A stretch of 64,000 nucleotides of DNA from Shewanella electrodiphila (GCF_023283985.1 NZ_JAKIKU010000004.1:310001-374000); one strand, 5' to 3'; shown: positions 10,030-18,461, numbered from the stretch's first letter. Program-made: numbers and translations. The notes: generated from the sequence alone by a model not told the origin.

Positions 10030-11829
10030 ATGAATAACCTCATCAGCAATAAGACCAAGCAGTGGATATCACCTTTTAAACGCTCAGCAAGCCTGTTGGC
10101 ATGTATGAGTATCACTGTACTGGTCAGTCACTGTAGTGTTGCCGATGAACAGGATATTCGTTTTAATCAACTTGGTTTTGGAGTGAATGCAGCAAAAACT
10201 GCCGTGGTCAGTAATACAGCGTCTGAGAATTTTAGTCTCATTGAACAAACGTCAGGTAAAACAGTTTATCAAGGCAAACTCAGCGCCGCTAAAGCGTGGA
10301 CACCCTCAGCAGAAACCGTAAAACTCGCTCAATTTGATGATTTTACTCAAGCGGGGGAATACCAGCTAAAAGTTGACTCCCTTGCAACCTCCCACCCTTT
10401 TTCAATCTCTGAATCTCGCTATAATCAGCCATTAAAAACAGCCATGCGTGCTTACTTTTATAATCGCAGTGGCGCTGTAATCCAACAAGAGTATGCAGGT
10501 ATATATGCCCGCCCTGCGGCGCACCCAGATACCATTGTTTATGTTCATAAATCTGCAGCGTCAAAAACTAGGCCCGAAGGCACAGTGATTTCATCGCCAA
10601 AAGGCTGGTACGATGCTGGCGATTACAACAAGTATATCGTCAACTCCAACATTACCGTGTATACCTTACTCAGTGCACTTGCTGAACAAACTGACGTCCT
10701 ATCGAACCTCTCGCTTAATATTCCAGAATCAAGTAATAACTTGCCCGACACCCTTGATGAAATCCTGTGGAATATGGATTGGATGCTCACAATGCAAGAT
10801 CCCGCTGATGGCGGTTTGTACCACAAGCTCACCACCAAACGCTTTACCGGCGAAGATGAAATGCCGCACATGATGGACCAGCCCCGTTATATCATCGCTA
10901 AATCTACCGCTGCCACTTTAGGTTTTGCAGCGACGATGGCTAAAGCGAGCCAAATATTGGCTCAGTATGATGCAAACTTGCCAGTCACCTCCTTTGATAA
11001 CACTAACTACAGCCAGCAATTACTTCGCGCGGCCAAATATGCATGGCAATGGGCGATTAAAAATCCCGACATTCATTATCAACAACCCGATGATATTCAC
11101 ACAGGTGCTTACGCGACAGCAGGAGACAACCTGAAAGATGAATGGTTATGGGCTGCTGCTGAGTTATTTGCAGCCACTGGCGAAGATGAATACCTCAATA
11201 CAATTGAGTTACCCAAACAACTACGAATTCCTGAATGGGATAAAGTCGAAACCTTAGCCTTAATCACCATAGCAACGACTGACAAGTCACCCCAAAAATT
11301 AAAGCAGCAAGCCCAGTCACAATTATTGAAGTTGACCGATAGCTGGACAAAGGTGGGCGAAGATTCAGCTTACGGCCTTGCGATTAGTGAGCAAGATTTT
11401 GTCTGGGGCAGTAACTCCAACATGCTTAATAAAGCAGTGACTTTACATCGTGTTAGTCAGTTATTATCCACCACAGAACAACAAAACAGCTTTTATACCA
11501 AACATGCAGAGGCCATTGTCGATTACATTTTTGGCCGTAACCCTTTAGGAATGTCTTTCATGACAGGTGTAGGGCTAATGTCACCGATGAATGTTCATCA
11601 CCGAGCCTCTATGGCTGATGGCATTAAAGCGCCAATCCCAGGGTTCTTAGCTGGCGGGCCTCAACCGGGTCAACAAGATGCCGGCGACTGTAAAAAACAA
11701 GGCGGAATTTACCCGTCGAAACATCCTGCTAAGTCATATATTGACCATGGTTGCAGCTATGCCAGTAATGAGGTGGCGATTAACTGGAATGCGCCACTGG
11801 TATACATGCTTGCTGCGCTTTCTCAGTAA
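10030..11829 (+). CDS. Glycoside hydrolase family 9 protein (endoglucanase-type)
   Basis: Secreted GH9 enzyme of 599 residues. A hydrophobic signal segment (about 17-38) is followed by an N-terminal CelD-like immunoglobulin domain (about 40-125) and the (alpha/alpha)6 catalytic domain. Key signatures are GWYDAGDYNKY at about 191-201 with the catalytic Asp pair, VHHRAS at about 521-526, and NEVAINWNAP near the C-terminus with the catalytic Glu at about 580. All active-site elements are present. The family hydrolyses beta-1,4-glucans by inversion. No other cellulose or glucan utilisation gene is nearby, so it is an orphan hydrolase. Start ATG follows an AAGGACTT ribosome binding site. Confidence 0.93.
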   Translation: MNNLISNKTKQWISPFKRSASLLACMSITVLVSHCSVADEQDIRFNQLGFGVNAAKTAVVSNTASENFSLIEQTSGKTVYQGKLSAAKAWTPSAETVKLAQFDDFTQAGEYQLKVDSLATSHPFSISESRYNQPLKTAMRAYFYNRSGAVIQQEYAGIYARPAAHPDTIVYVHKSAASKTRPEGTVISSPKGWYDAGDYNKYIVNSNITVYTLLSALAEQTDVLSNLSLNIPESSNNLPDTLDEILWNMDWMLTMQDPADGGLYHKLTTKRFTGEDEMPHMMDQPRYIIAKSTAATLGFAATMAKASQILAQYDANLPVTSFDNTNYSQQLLRAAKYAWQWAIKNPDIHYQQPDDIHTGAYATAGDNLKDEWLWAAAELFAATGEDEYLNTIELPKQLRIPEWDKVETLALITIATTDKSPQKLKQQAQSQLLKLTDSWTKVGEDSAYGLAISEQDFVWGSNSNMLNKAVTLHRVSQLLSTTEQQNSFYTKHAEAIVDYIFGRNPLGMSFMTGVGLMSPMNVHHRASMADGIKAPIPGFLAGGPQPGQQDAGDCKKQGGIYPSKHPAKSYIDHGCSYASNEVAINWNAPLVYMLAALSQ

Positions 11830-11833
11830 AATG

Positions 11834-11896
11834 AACTTAAGCAACTTAAACAACTGAAGCAACTGAAGCAACTGAAGCAACTGAAGCAACTGAAGC
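11834..11896 (+). repeat. 9-bp tandem repeat (AACTGAAGC), about 7 units
   Basis: Five perfect AACTGAAGC units occupy 11852-11896, preceded by two degenerate units (AACTTAAGC, AACTTAAAC). The array begins four bases after the stop of the GH9 gene. It stays in frame with that gene and would encode Lys-Gln-Leu triplets if the stop were read through. Confidence 0.95.
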
Positions 11897-11951
11897 TAAG
11901 AACCATATTGTTAACGTGCCCGTTAGCTTCGTTTGCTAGGTGTGAAAGGCG

Positions 11952-12254
11952 CTAGAAAAGGATAAAGAATAATCCAATACTGAGTACGGTGGTCAATAAA
12001 GTATTACCAGTGAAATACGCAAGTAACGTGGCCACCACACCACAAACTAAGTAGGTATTATCAAACGTTAAGTTCAACTGGCCTTCGGGCACAAATACAA
12101 TCGGCGCTAAAATGGCGGTTAATACTGCTGGCGCCGAATAACTCAAAAAGGTCAGCGTTTTATCGCTGAGTTTTAAAGGCAATTTAGGCTCTAACAGTAA
12201 ATAGCGGCTAATAAAGACCACCGCAGCCATAGATAAAATAATCAACCAAGTCAT
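11952..12254 (-). CDS. azlD: AzlD family branched-chain amino acid exporter subunit
   Basis: Small hydrophobic protein (100 residues, about four membrane segments) with the AzlD start pattern (AVVFISRYLLLEPKLPLKLS) and the FLSYSAPAVLTAILAPIVF core. AzlD proteins (YgaH in E. coli) form the small subunit of a branched-chain amino acid exporter together with AzlC (YgaZ). Its start overlaps the stop of the azlC gene by four bases (ATGA), so the two are translationally coupled. Substrate is inferred from the family. Confidence 0.9.
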   Translation of the reverse strand: MTWLIILSMAAVVFISRYLLLEPKLPLKLSDKTLTFLSYSAPAVLTAILAPIVFVPEGQLNLTFDNTYLVCGVVATLLAYFTGNTLLTTVLSIGLFFILF

Positions 12255-13141
12255 GACTGCTCTCCAGTTGAGTTAACTTTAGCTTTTTCATCTGTAGTCA
12301 TTCTTTTATGCTCATTACTCAGTTTGGCATAAGCAAAGCCTGCCCCCATCCCAGATAGTGAAGCAATTAATAACCCTGCTTGAATCTCAAATACTGCACA
12401 TATCACAGCCAAGGTTAATGACACCAAGACACAAATCAGAATCGAAGGCTTTTTAACGGTAGGAACCACTAAAGCAATGAACGTTGCCGCTATTGCAAAA
12501 TCTAACCCTAGTTCACCTAAGTTATCAATGGATTGACCAGCAATAATGCCCAGTAAGGTGGCAATATTCCAACCAATATAAAACGTCAAACCACCACCTA
12601 GTGCGTACCAACGGTCAAACTTGTGCCGCTGGCTTTCAGGCGATTGCTTTTCGGTTTTTAAGCCCTCTTGTTTCTCTTTTTGGGGATTAAGGCTGTCGGG
12701 TTTTGATCGCGCAGGGGCCTGACTATGATTTGAAATCGCGAATAGCTCATCGGTAAGTAGAAAGCCAAGTCCCAAACGCCATTTAAGCGGTAATGGGCTA
12801 ATCTGAGTGCGCAATGCCATGGCATAGAGTAAATGCCGTGAAGTAATTAATAGAGTGGTAATTAAAATACTGCCTAAGCCCACACCCGCTTTAATCATTC
12901 CAAGTGCAACTAACTGCGCACTACCGGCAAAAATAATCGCCGACATTGCTTGGCTTTGAGTTGCTGTTAAGCCGATTTCTAATGCTAAAGAACCCGCTAA
13001 AATCCCCCATGGGATCACTGCAATGGTTAAAGGCAACACCGCCAATAGTCCCTTGATAAAGGATTGGCGTTTTTGTTTAGCCTCCCGATTATCGAGCATA
13101 TCATTCGCGGCATTAGTATCATCAACATTAGTATCAGGCAT
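12251..13141 (-). CDS. azlC: AzlC family branched-chain amino acid exporter, large subunit, with central hydrophilic insert
   Basis: Membrane protein of 296 residues from the AzlC/YgaZ family, with the signatures LPLTIAVIPWGILAGSLALEIGL near the N-terminus and AQLVALGMIKAG and LLITSRHLLYAMALR in the first half. An unusual charged insert of about 40 residues (about 142-182, rich in Lys, Glu, Gln, Pro and Ser) interrupts the usual membrane core after LTDELFAIS. It also has extended hydrophilic ends. It is the first gene of the azlCD pair. The insert is probably a cytoplasmic loop, and I do not know its function. Confidence 0.9.
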   Translation of the reverse strand: MPDTNVDDTNAANDMLDNREAKQKRQSFIKGLLAVLPLTIAVIPWGILAGSLALEIGLTATQSQAMSAIIFAGSAQLVALGMIKAGVGLGSILITTLLITSRHLLYAMALRTQISPLPLKWRLGLGFLLTDELFAISNHSQAPARSKPDSLNPQKEKQEGLKTEKQSPESQRHKFDRWYALGGGLTFYIGWNIATLLGIIAGQSIDNLGELGLDFAIAATFIALVVPTVKKPSILICVLVSLTLAVICAVFEIQAGLLIASLSGMGAGFAYAKLSNEHKRMTTDEKAKVNSTGEQS

Positions 13142-13371
13142 AGTTTCGGTACTTCCTTGTTAAGAACACTTTTCATATTTTGACTGCGACACATATACGG
13201 GACAATAAAGTAAGGTCGCTAACAAACGTCGAAAACCATTGAAAATTAGCATACCTGAATAAACAGTTTGAGGAGAAGTAAAGCGTGAAAAATAGAATAA
13301 TCTGCGTTGACCATTAAGCTATTAGCAGTAAAGAATTAGCGACTATTATCCTGTTATACAATATTCAGCCA
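13142..13371. other. Intergenic region upstream of azlC and past the channel gene
   Basis: The 323-base gap between azlC and the channel gene holds the azlC promoter region and, at its other end, the channel gene terminator. I see no further gene, clear operator or repeat in this stretch. Confidence 0.5.
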
Positions 13372-13372
13372 T

Positions 13373-13401
13373 AAAAAAGACTTCCAAATAGAAGCCTTTT
13401 T
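13373..13401 (-). terminator. Terminator of the ion channel gene
   Basis: On the minus strand AAAAGGCTTC-TATTTG-GAAGTCTTTTT forms a stem that includes one G-T wobble and ends in a T run. It sits 64 bp past the stop of the channel gene. Confidence 0.75.
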
Positions 13402-13464
13402 ATTTAATGATTCATTTAACAAGTCGATTGGCTAGCTCAATTAAGCGAGCTAAATCCCGCTGTA

Positions 13465-14286
13465 TTAAGCTTTCTTGGCCAGCATCTCAGTCAACTTATC
13501 TATCTTATCATTGAGTAATTTTATATCTTCAGCCGTTGCGGTTTGCTCATCTGGCGAGTCATTTTCATCCGCTTGCTCTTCACGCATGATTTTAGTTTCT
13601 TCGCCCATCACATCTAATACGGCGCCAACCATCATGTTCAGGAAAACAAAAGTGGTTAAAAAGATAAAGGTTAGATAGTAAATCCAGCTTAATGGATACA
13701 CTTCCATGGTTTCATACATGATGGATGTCCAAGACTCAAACGTAGAAATACGAAACAAGGTCAGCATCGCAATGGAGACATCACCCCATAAAAAGTCATT
13801 TACATGAGCAAAGAACATGCTGCCAACAGCGCCGTAAATATAGAAAATCACGAACATTAATAGCGCTATATAACCCATGCGCGGAATGGCTTTGAGTAGC
13901 GCATTAATCAGCATTCGTAGCTCTGGCACCATAGAGACCAACCGCAGTACTCTGAATATACGCAGTAAACGCGCCAGTAATATCGTTGAGCCGCCTAACG
14001 GCACTAAACTACCAATCACAATGATGGTATCGAAGATATTCCAGCCTTTCGAAAAGAAGGATTTGATGCCATCACTGGCCATAAAACGGATAATCAGCTC
14101 AAATAAAAAGAAGGCCGTTATGGCAATATCAAGTACCCATAAGCTTTGATCAAGCCAAGGCGGTAAATGATAGGTATGCGCACCAATCGACAAAGCCGAC
14201 ACGATAATGACAAAAATAACAAAGCCCTGGAAGGTTTTACTTTGATCAACTTTTTTAAGTGTATTAAGAACGGCTGAGGCTTGCAT
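13465..14286 (-). CDS. Bacterial voltage-gated ion channel (NaChBac/BacNav type)
   Basis: Single-domain six-transmembrane channel of 273 residues in the inner membrane. The voltage sensor S4 is LLARLLRIFRVLRLVSMVPELR (about 103-124), with arginines at three-residue spacing. The pore filter is TFESWTS at 182-188, matching the TLESW type of bacterial sodium channels apart from Phe for Leu. S6 (about 205-230) is followed by an acidic linker and a C-terminal coiled coil (DIKLLNDKIDKLTEMLAKK) that tetramerises such channels. It is monocistronic with its own terminator. Sodium selectivity is inferred from the single filter Glu. Potassium selectivity is not supported, since there is no GYG. Confidence 0.88.
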   Translation of the reverse strand: MQASAVLNTLKKVDQSKTFQGFVIFVIIVSALSIGAHTYHLPPWLDQSLWVLDIAITAFFLFELIIRFMASDGIKSFFSKGWNIFDTIIVIGSLVPLGGSTILLARLLRIFRVLRLVSMVPELRMLINALLKAIPRMGYIALLMFVIFYIYGAVGSMFFAHVNDFLWGDVSIAMLTLFRISTFESWTSIMYETMEVYPLSWIYYLTFIFLTTFVFLNMMVGAVLDVMGEETKIMREEQADENDSPDEQTATAEDIKLLNDKIDKLTEMLAKKA

Positions 14287-14623
14287 ACTGGCTTTTGGGC
14301 TCCTAAAAAATCCCCCTCAATTTTGAGGATGGATGAGACTACTTAACCAAGATTAAAATAGTCTTAAAATACGTTTATCTAAGCTTTGGCCTAGATCGCA
14401 GTTAATTTGAGAGGCGGTAATATACAAGCTCGCAGGCTTTTACGCTAATTAACTAAAATTAAAGCTATAATTTCAACAATCATTTGTAGTGGGACAATAC
14501 GTTAAACTGTGCAACTTCATTACATAAACCCCTTTAACAAATCCAAGTAAAGACTCATTAGTAAACTTGAACTAACGACTTGAAAGTCCATCAATAGTCA
14601 AAAAAATTGAAGACTTAAAAACT
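14287..14623. other. Gene-free, AT-rich intergenic region
   Basis: The 337 bases between the FtsZ-like gene end and the channel gene start hold the channel promoter region. I see no convincing ORF, repeat or terminator hairpin here. Confidence 0.5.
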
Positions 14624-15886
14624 CTATGTATCGCCAATTACCTTTGCTCCCCATCTGATGCAAGTTGGTGAATCCAGATCTAACCCAGCGATTTCCTTTT
14701 GCTCCTCTTTGCGGGATTTCTCTACTAAAAAGTCCTGTAAGCAAAATAACTCTGAAGTATCAAAACGGGCATTATTTGCATTGGAATCAATTCTATTTAC
14801 CTTTGTGTTATTCCTGCTCTTATCTATGATATTAGTGCTTGAATCAGAGTGTATGATTACTGTTTTAGTTACATCTTCAGCGCTTGAGCTACCTTGTTTA
14901 GTAGGCGTTTTGCTTTCTTCAATAGCATCGGAGTCGATCCCAGTAGCAATAATCATCAATTCAAGTTCGCACGATAAGTCAGGTATTATCGTTAAGCCGA
15001 TAATCACCATAGCGCTTGGGTCCAATTGTTGCTGTAATAACTCACCTATCGCATTGTATTGGCTTAACTCGATATCTTCTGTAGCCATGACACTGACAAT
15101 CGCGCCTTTAGCGCGACTAAAGTCCACTTCTTCAAGCAAAGGATTATTAAGTGCATTATTGATGGTATGGGTTAAGTCTTGACCTTCACTTTTCCTTGCA
15201 ACGCCCATCGCTGCTCGTCCTTGGTGGTTCACCACAGTAATAAAATCGTTGAGATCGATATTAATTAAACCTGATTGGCTTATTGTTGCCGTTAACCCTT
15301 GCAGTACGTCTTGTAAAATACGGTTACTTTCAAAGAATGCATTTACAAGAGTGATTTTCTTATCCAGTGTTTTAGCCAACTTATCATTAGGCAGCACAAT
15401 GACAGAGCTTGCTTGCTGCATTAAATTCTCGACGCCTGCGTGGGCTAGTTGATTTCTTTGATGGCCTTCAAACTCGAACGGAGTGGTCACTACTGCGACG
15501 AACGGCTTGTTTAATTGCACTGCAATCGAAGCAATAAATGGAATGGCTCCTGTACCCGTGCCGCCGCCCATACCACCCGTTATAAAAATCACATCCGCTA
15601 ATTCAACAATTTCTTTAATTGTTTGCTCTGACTCTTGGGCTGCCTCAAATCCTTTTTCAGGGTCAGCACCTGCGCCTAATCCCTTGGTGGTTTCAGTGCC
15701 TATTTGAAGTTGGGTGTCGCACTGTGAAATGGCCAGCGACTGGGCATCTGTATTCACTGCAATCAGTTTAATATTGTCATTTAATGTTGACTGGCTGAGT
15801 TGGTTAATCGTATTACAGCCGCAACCTCCGACACCAAATACGGTAATACACGGAGCTTTACTGGCGGTTGGAATTAAATCGTACAT
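14624..15886 (-). CDS. FtsZ paralog (divergent tubulin-family GTPase)
   Basis: Protein of 420 residues colinear with FtsZ but not the dcw-cluster copy. It has a P-loop-like FGVGGCGCN (17-25; two Gly replaced by Cys), NTDAQSL, GLGAGADPE, the tubulin signature GGMGGGTGTGA (104-114), PFEFEGHQR (136-144) and LPNDKL (165-170). The T7 synergy loop NIDLND (209-214) keeps Asn and both Asp residues needed for hydrolysis between subunits. At the guanine-contact position, where FtsZ has Asp in an AND context, it has Arg189. After about 320 comes a long Ser/Asn/Asp-rich linker, then LFCLQDFLVEKSRKE, which loosely resembles the FtsZ C-terminal peptide, and an extra tail. It lies 31 bp behind a WYL regulator gene, with an AAGGAG ribosome binding site. 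Function unknown. Confidence 0.9.
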   Translation of the reverse strand: MYDLIPTASKAPCITVFGVGGCGCNTINQLSQSTLNDNIKLIAVNTDAQSLAISQCDTQLQIGTETTKGLGAGADPEKGFEAAQESEQTIKEIVELADVIFITGGMGGGTGTGAIPFIASIAVQLNKPFVAVVTTPFEFEGHQRNQLAHAGVENLMQQASSVIVLPNDKLAKTLDKKITLVNAFFESNRILQDVLQGLTATISQSGLINIDLNDFITVVNHQGRAAMGVARKSEGQDLTHTINNALNNPLLEEVDFSRAKGAIVSVMATEDIELSQYNAIGELLQQQLDPSAMVIIGLTIIPDLSCELELMIIATGIDSDAIEESKTPTKQGSSSAEDVTKTVIIHSDSSTNIIDKSRNNTKVNRIDSNANNARFDTSELFCLQDFLVEKSRKEEQKEIAGLDLDSPTCIRWGAKVIGDT

Positions 15887-15917
15887 GGGTCATTCTCCTT
15901 AAGTAGACCCTTGTAAC

Positions 15918-17039
15918 TTATCCTGCGATAGCGACAATCTCTGACGTAGCGTTTGCATCAATGTCATTTGAATCAATGCCGTTTGAATTAATGTCGTTTG
16001 AATCAATGCCGTTTGAATTAATGCCGTTTGAATCAATAGTACGACTTTGATATTGGATACTCACTTTTGAAATCAGGCGAGTAAAATGTGCCCTTAACTT
16101 TTCAGGAGCGACCACTTCGATGTTATCTGCCATCTCCCACAAAAATGCTCTCAGCCTTTTATTGTCATTCACCGTAGCCTTAACTTGATAGCGCCCATCT
16201 TTAAGCAATTGAATAGTTTGATTTTCGCTTAACTTAGCTTTACGTAAAATAAAGCTAGCTGACGCCGATACTAATAGCTCGATATTAATAATATTTGATT
16301 GAGTTTCAGTCCCGCTTAAATTGATATCAAAATCATCTCTGGTGACAGCAGGAGTATCAAGCACTCTTATATCATTGAGTAAATCAATGGATTGCACATA
16401 ACGTTTTGTATGCACGCTACCAACAGTAAACGCTAAAAGCGCCACCCCTTCTGAAATGGTAATTCCCTCTGGATTAATAGGACTGTAATCCACCCAATAG
16501 CATTGGCCTTTAATCACTTTTTGAATTTGACAGGCAATCTGACGCTTATGCAGCAAAGCATATTGTACTAGTTTAAATGCAGCTGAATCTTGCTCTGAGT
16601 AGATTAATGGTGAAGGTTCTGGTAGCTGTGCCACCCGGCAAGCCCAATACAACCATGGGTTATCTGGATCACTTGCAAGCACTTGATCAGCGCGTTCAAA
16701 ATAAGGCGTTAGTTGCTTAACGCTCTGTGGAGGCAGTAACTGCGCCGCGCTATGTTTAAGAGTATGAAAGGCTAACGCCATGTGATGATCCATCAAGGTT
16801 AAATTAAGACCACGCCAGCATGCAGAAATAGACCAACCAAAGGGTTTACACCTGTCATCAAGCTCTAGACCAAAAAGCCCCATATCACACATTGATTTCA
16901 GCTCACGCTGCACAGTACGTAAGCCGACATCAAAATCCCTGTCTTGTAATCGCTCAGTCAACACATTTGCTGTGATCTTTCGTGGATGTCTGGGAATTTG
17001 TTCAAGCATCGCTAACTGACGCTGAATATTTGTTTGCAT
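15918..17039 (-). CDS. WYL domain-containing transcriptional regulator
   Basis: Regulator of 373 residues. It has an N-terminal winged HTH (about 1-75, with RTVQRELKSMCDMGLFGLELDD), a central WYL domain (about 150-225, YWVDYSPINPEGITISEGVALLAF) and a WCX-type C-terminal domain (about 245-335, with LRKAKLSENQ and EVVAPEKLRAHFTRLISKV). The C-terminal 40 residues are a five-residue repeat of the type I-D-S-N-G encoded by a 15-bp tandem repeat. WYL proteins sense ligands, often nucleic acid, and control stress or phage-defence loci. It is the first gene of an operon with the FtsZ paralog and divergent from a MarR gene. Confidence 0.9.
   Translation of the reverse strand: MQTNIQRQLAMLEQIPRHPRKITANVLTERLQDRDFDVGLRTVQRELKSMCDMGLFGLELDDRCKPFGWSISACWRGLNLTLMDHHMALAFHTLKHSAAQLLPPQSVKQLTPYFERADQVLASDPDNPWLYWACRVAQLPEPSPLIYSEQDSAAFKLVQYALLHKRQIACQIQKVIKGQCYWVDYSPINPEGITISEGVALLAFTVGSVHTKRYVQSIDLLNDIRVLDTPAVTRDDFDINLSGTETQSNIINIELLVSASASFILRKAKLSENQTIQLLKDGRYQVKATVNDNKRLRAFLWEMADNIEVVAPEKLRAHFTRLISKVSIQYQSRTIDSNGINSNGIDSNDINSNGIDSNDIDANATSEIVAIAG
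15951..16040. repeat. 15-bp in-frame tandem repeat, 6 units, in the WYL gene 3' end
   Basis: Six units related to GTTTGAATCAATGCC sit head to tail. They differ mainly by C/T at two positions, alternating GAATCA and GAATTA. The period is a multiple of three, so unit loss or gain would keep the frame and only change the length of the Asp-Ser-Asn tail. Confidence 0.95.
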
Positions 17040-17230
17040 TAACCATCTCCATTTCTTTAATCACTAGCATACACTCAAGCTGCGTCAGTTTCTGTCGCAC
17101 AAGCGAACTTATTAAATAATAGGGAATTTATCAAATTTTAAACGATAAACACAAAGTACTTGAACTTTTAAATAGGTTGATCAATACTTGATAGCTCAAG
17201 CATTATACAAATAATAAATATGAGAGTCTT

Positions 17231-17644
17231 ATGTCAGAATCACTATCAGCGTTAATGGCACTTTCAAGCGCCTTTGGCCGCTTTAATAAAAAAATTGACC
17301 GAGCATTGAGTGTGCATGGAATAAGCTTTACTGAATTTCAAGTACTCGAACACTTAGCTCAATCTCCAAATCTAATGATGAGCCGTATCGAATTAGCTGA
17401 AGCCACTAACCTTACAGCCTCAGGAATAACTCGCCTGTTAATGCCGATGGAAAAGATTCATTTAATCGAAAAAGAAAAAAATAGCCGAGATGCGAGAGTC
17501 AGCTTAGTAAAATTAACTGCGGCTGGAAGTGAGATTTATCAAGATGCAGCTGTAACAAGTCAGAATTGCTGTAACAGCCTTACTCAAGATTTAACCGCTA
17601 AGCAAGTAGACCAATTACATCTGCTAGTCAGTAAGTTAGGTTAA
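17231..17644 (+). CDS. MarR family transcriptional regulator
   Basis: Winged-helix repressor-type protein of 137 residues. The recognition region RIELAEATNLTASGITRLLMPMEK (about 54-77) and the wing DARVSLVKLTAAG match the MarR family. Two adjacent cysteines (about 115-116, NCCNSL) near the dimerisation helices could be redox-sensitive, but this is speculation. It is divergent from the WYL/FtsZ-like operon, with 191 bp between the starts. It ends at a strong hairpin. Target genes cannot be assigned, though the divergent operon is the natural candidate. Confidence 0.88.
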   Translation: MSESLSALMALSSAFGRFNKKIDRALSVHGISFTEFQVLEHLAQSPNLMMSRIELAEATNLTASGITRLLMPMEKIHLIEKEKNSRDARVSLVKLTAAGSEIYQDAAVTSQNCCNSLTQDLTAKQVDQLHLLVSKLG

Positions 17645-17712
17645 GATTCTAATATCAACTATGCCCATAATTACAGGTATTTCTCTACCAATTTAAGTTG
17701 CACGCCATACTG

Positions 17713-17745
17713 AAAAGCCCCAGAGTTATAAACTTAGGGGCTTTT
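17713..17745. terminator. Bidirectional terminator between marR-type gene and piuC
   Basis: AAAAGCCCC and GGGGCTTTT pair as a 9-bp stem around a 15-base loop between convergent genes, with A and T tracts on the two sides. Confidence 0.85.
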
Positions 17746-17760
17746 ATTAGCAGTTGATAA

Positions 17761-18441
17761 TCATAACTGAGCAAATTGCCGTATCAAGTTGTGATAAACG
17801 TGATGCAACTTATCTAGCTCGGTGCGATCGGTATTACCTGCTGCAATTAATGCTTGGATAGACTGATCGAGCTGATATAAGTTTTGCCTTAAGCCTGAAT
17901 CTGCCACCATACTTTGCATCCAGGTGATCGCAGCTACACGTTCGCCGCGGGTCACGGCAGTCACTTTATGCAAACTACTTGATGGATACACCACAGCATA
18001 TCCAGCAGGTAGCTTAATAGATTGCTCGCCAAATTCAGTGGCAATAATGAGCTCACCACCGTCATACTCTTCCGGCTCAGACAAAAATACCGTCATCGAC
18101 ACATCACTACGAAGCACAACTTGAGTATTAGGTACTCGCATCACTGCAGCATCAACATGAAAACCGTACTCTTCTGATTCAGAGTAACGATTAAAGCAAG
18201 GCGGGAAAATCTGATGTGGCAGTGCAGCAGAAACCACTTTTGGCGTAGCGCCAATTTTAGTGAGTAACTGATTAGCTAGCTGTTGCACATCAGGATCGCT
18301 AGCCAGTGCTTGGCGGTTGCTTTTCACATCAGCCGCCATGCCCATGGCTGTATAGCGGCCATCATCCCAATTTACTGTTTGCAGTTGCTTTCGATATAAA
18401 GCCACTTCTTGTTTCGACAGTATTTGCTCAATCACAATCAT
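17761..18441 (-). CDS. piuC: PKHD-type Fe(II)/2-oxoglutarate hydroxylase PiuC
   Basis: Protein of 226 residues of the PiuC/YbiX family. It starts MIVIEQILSKQEVALYR as usual, and carries the iron-binding HVDAAV (HxD), a distal His in SSLHKVTAVTRGER and the 2-oxoglutarate-binding Arg in that same segment. Length matches YbiX (about 225). It follows the TonB-dependent receptor gene by 20 bp on the minus strand, the same pairing as fiu-ybiX and piuA-piuC, so it is probably co-transcribed under iron control. Its substrate in siderophore uptake is not known. Confidence 0.94.
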   Translation of the reverse strand: MIVIEQILSKQEVALYRKQLQTVNWDDGRYTAMGMAADVKSNRQALASDPDVQQLANQLLTKIGATPKVVSAALPHQIFPPCFNRYSESEEYGFHVDAAVMRVPNTQVVLRSDVSMTVFLSEPEEYDGGELIIATEFGEQSIKLPAGYAVVYPSSSLHKVTAVTRGERVAAITWMQSMVADSGLRQNLYQLDQSIQALIAAGNTDRTELDKLHHVYHNLIRQFAQL

Positions 18442-18461
18442 AACGACATTAAACTCTGTTA

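Noticed and set aside
15951-16040. Possible CRISPR-like array
   Set aside because: The 15-bp units are contiguous with no spacers and are coding.
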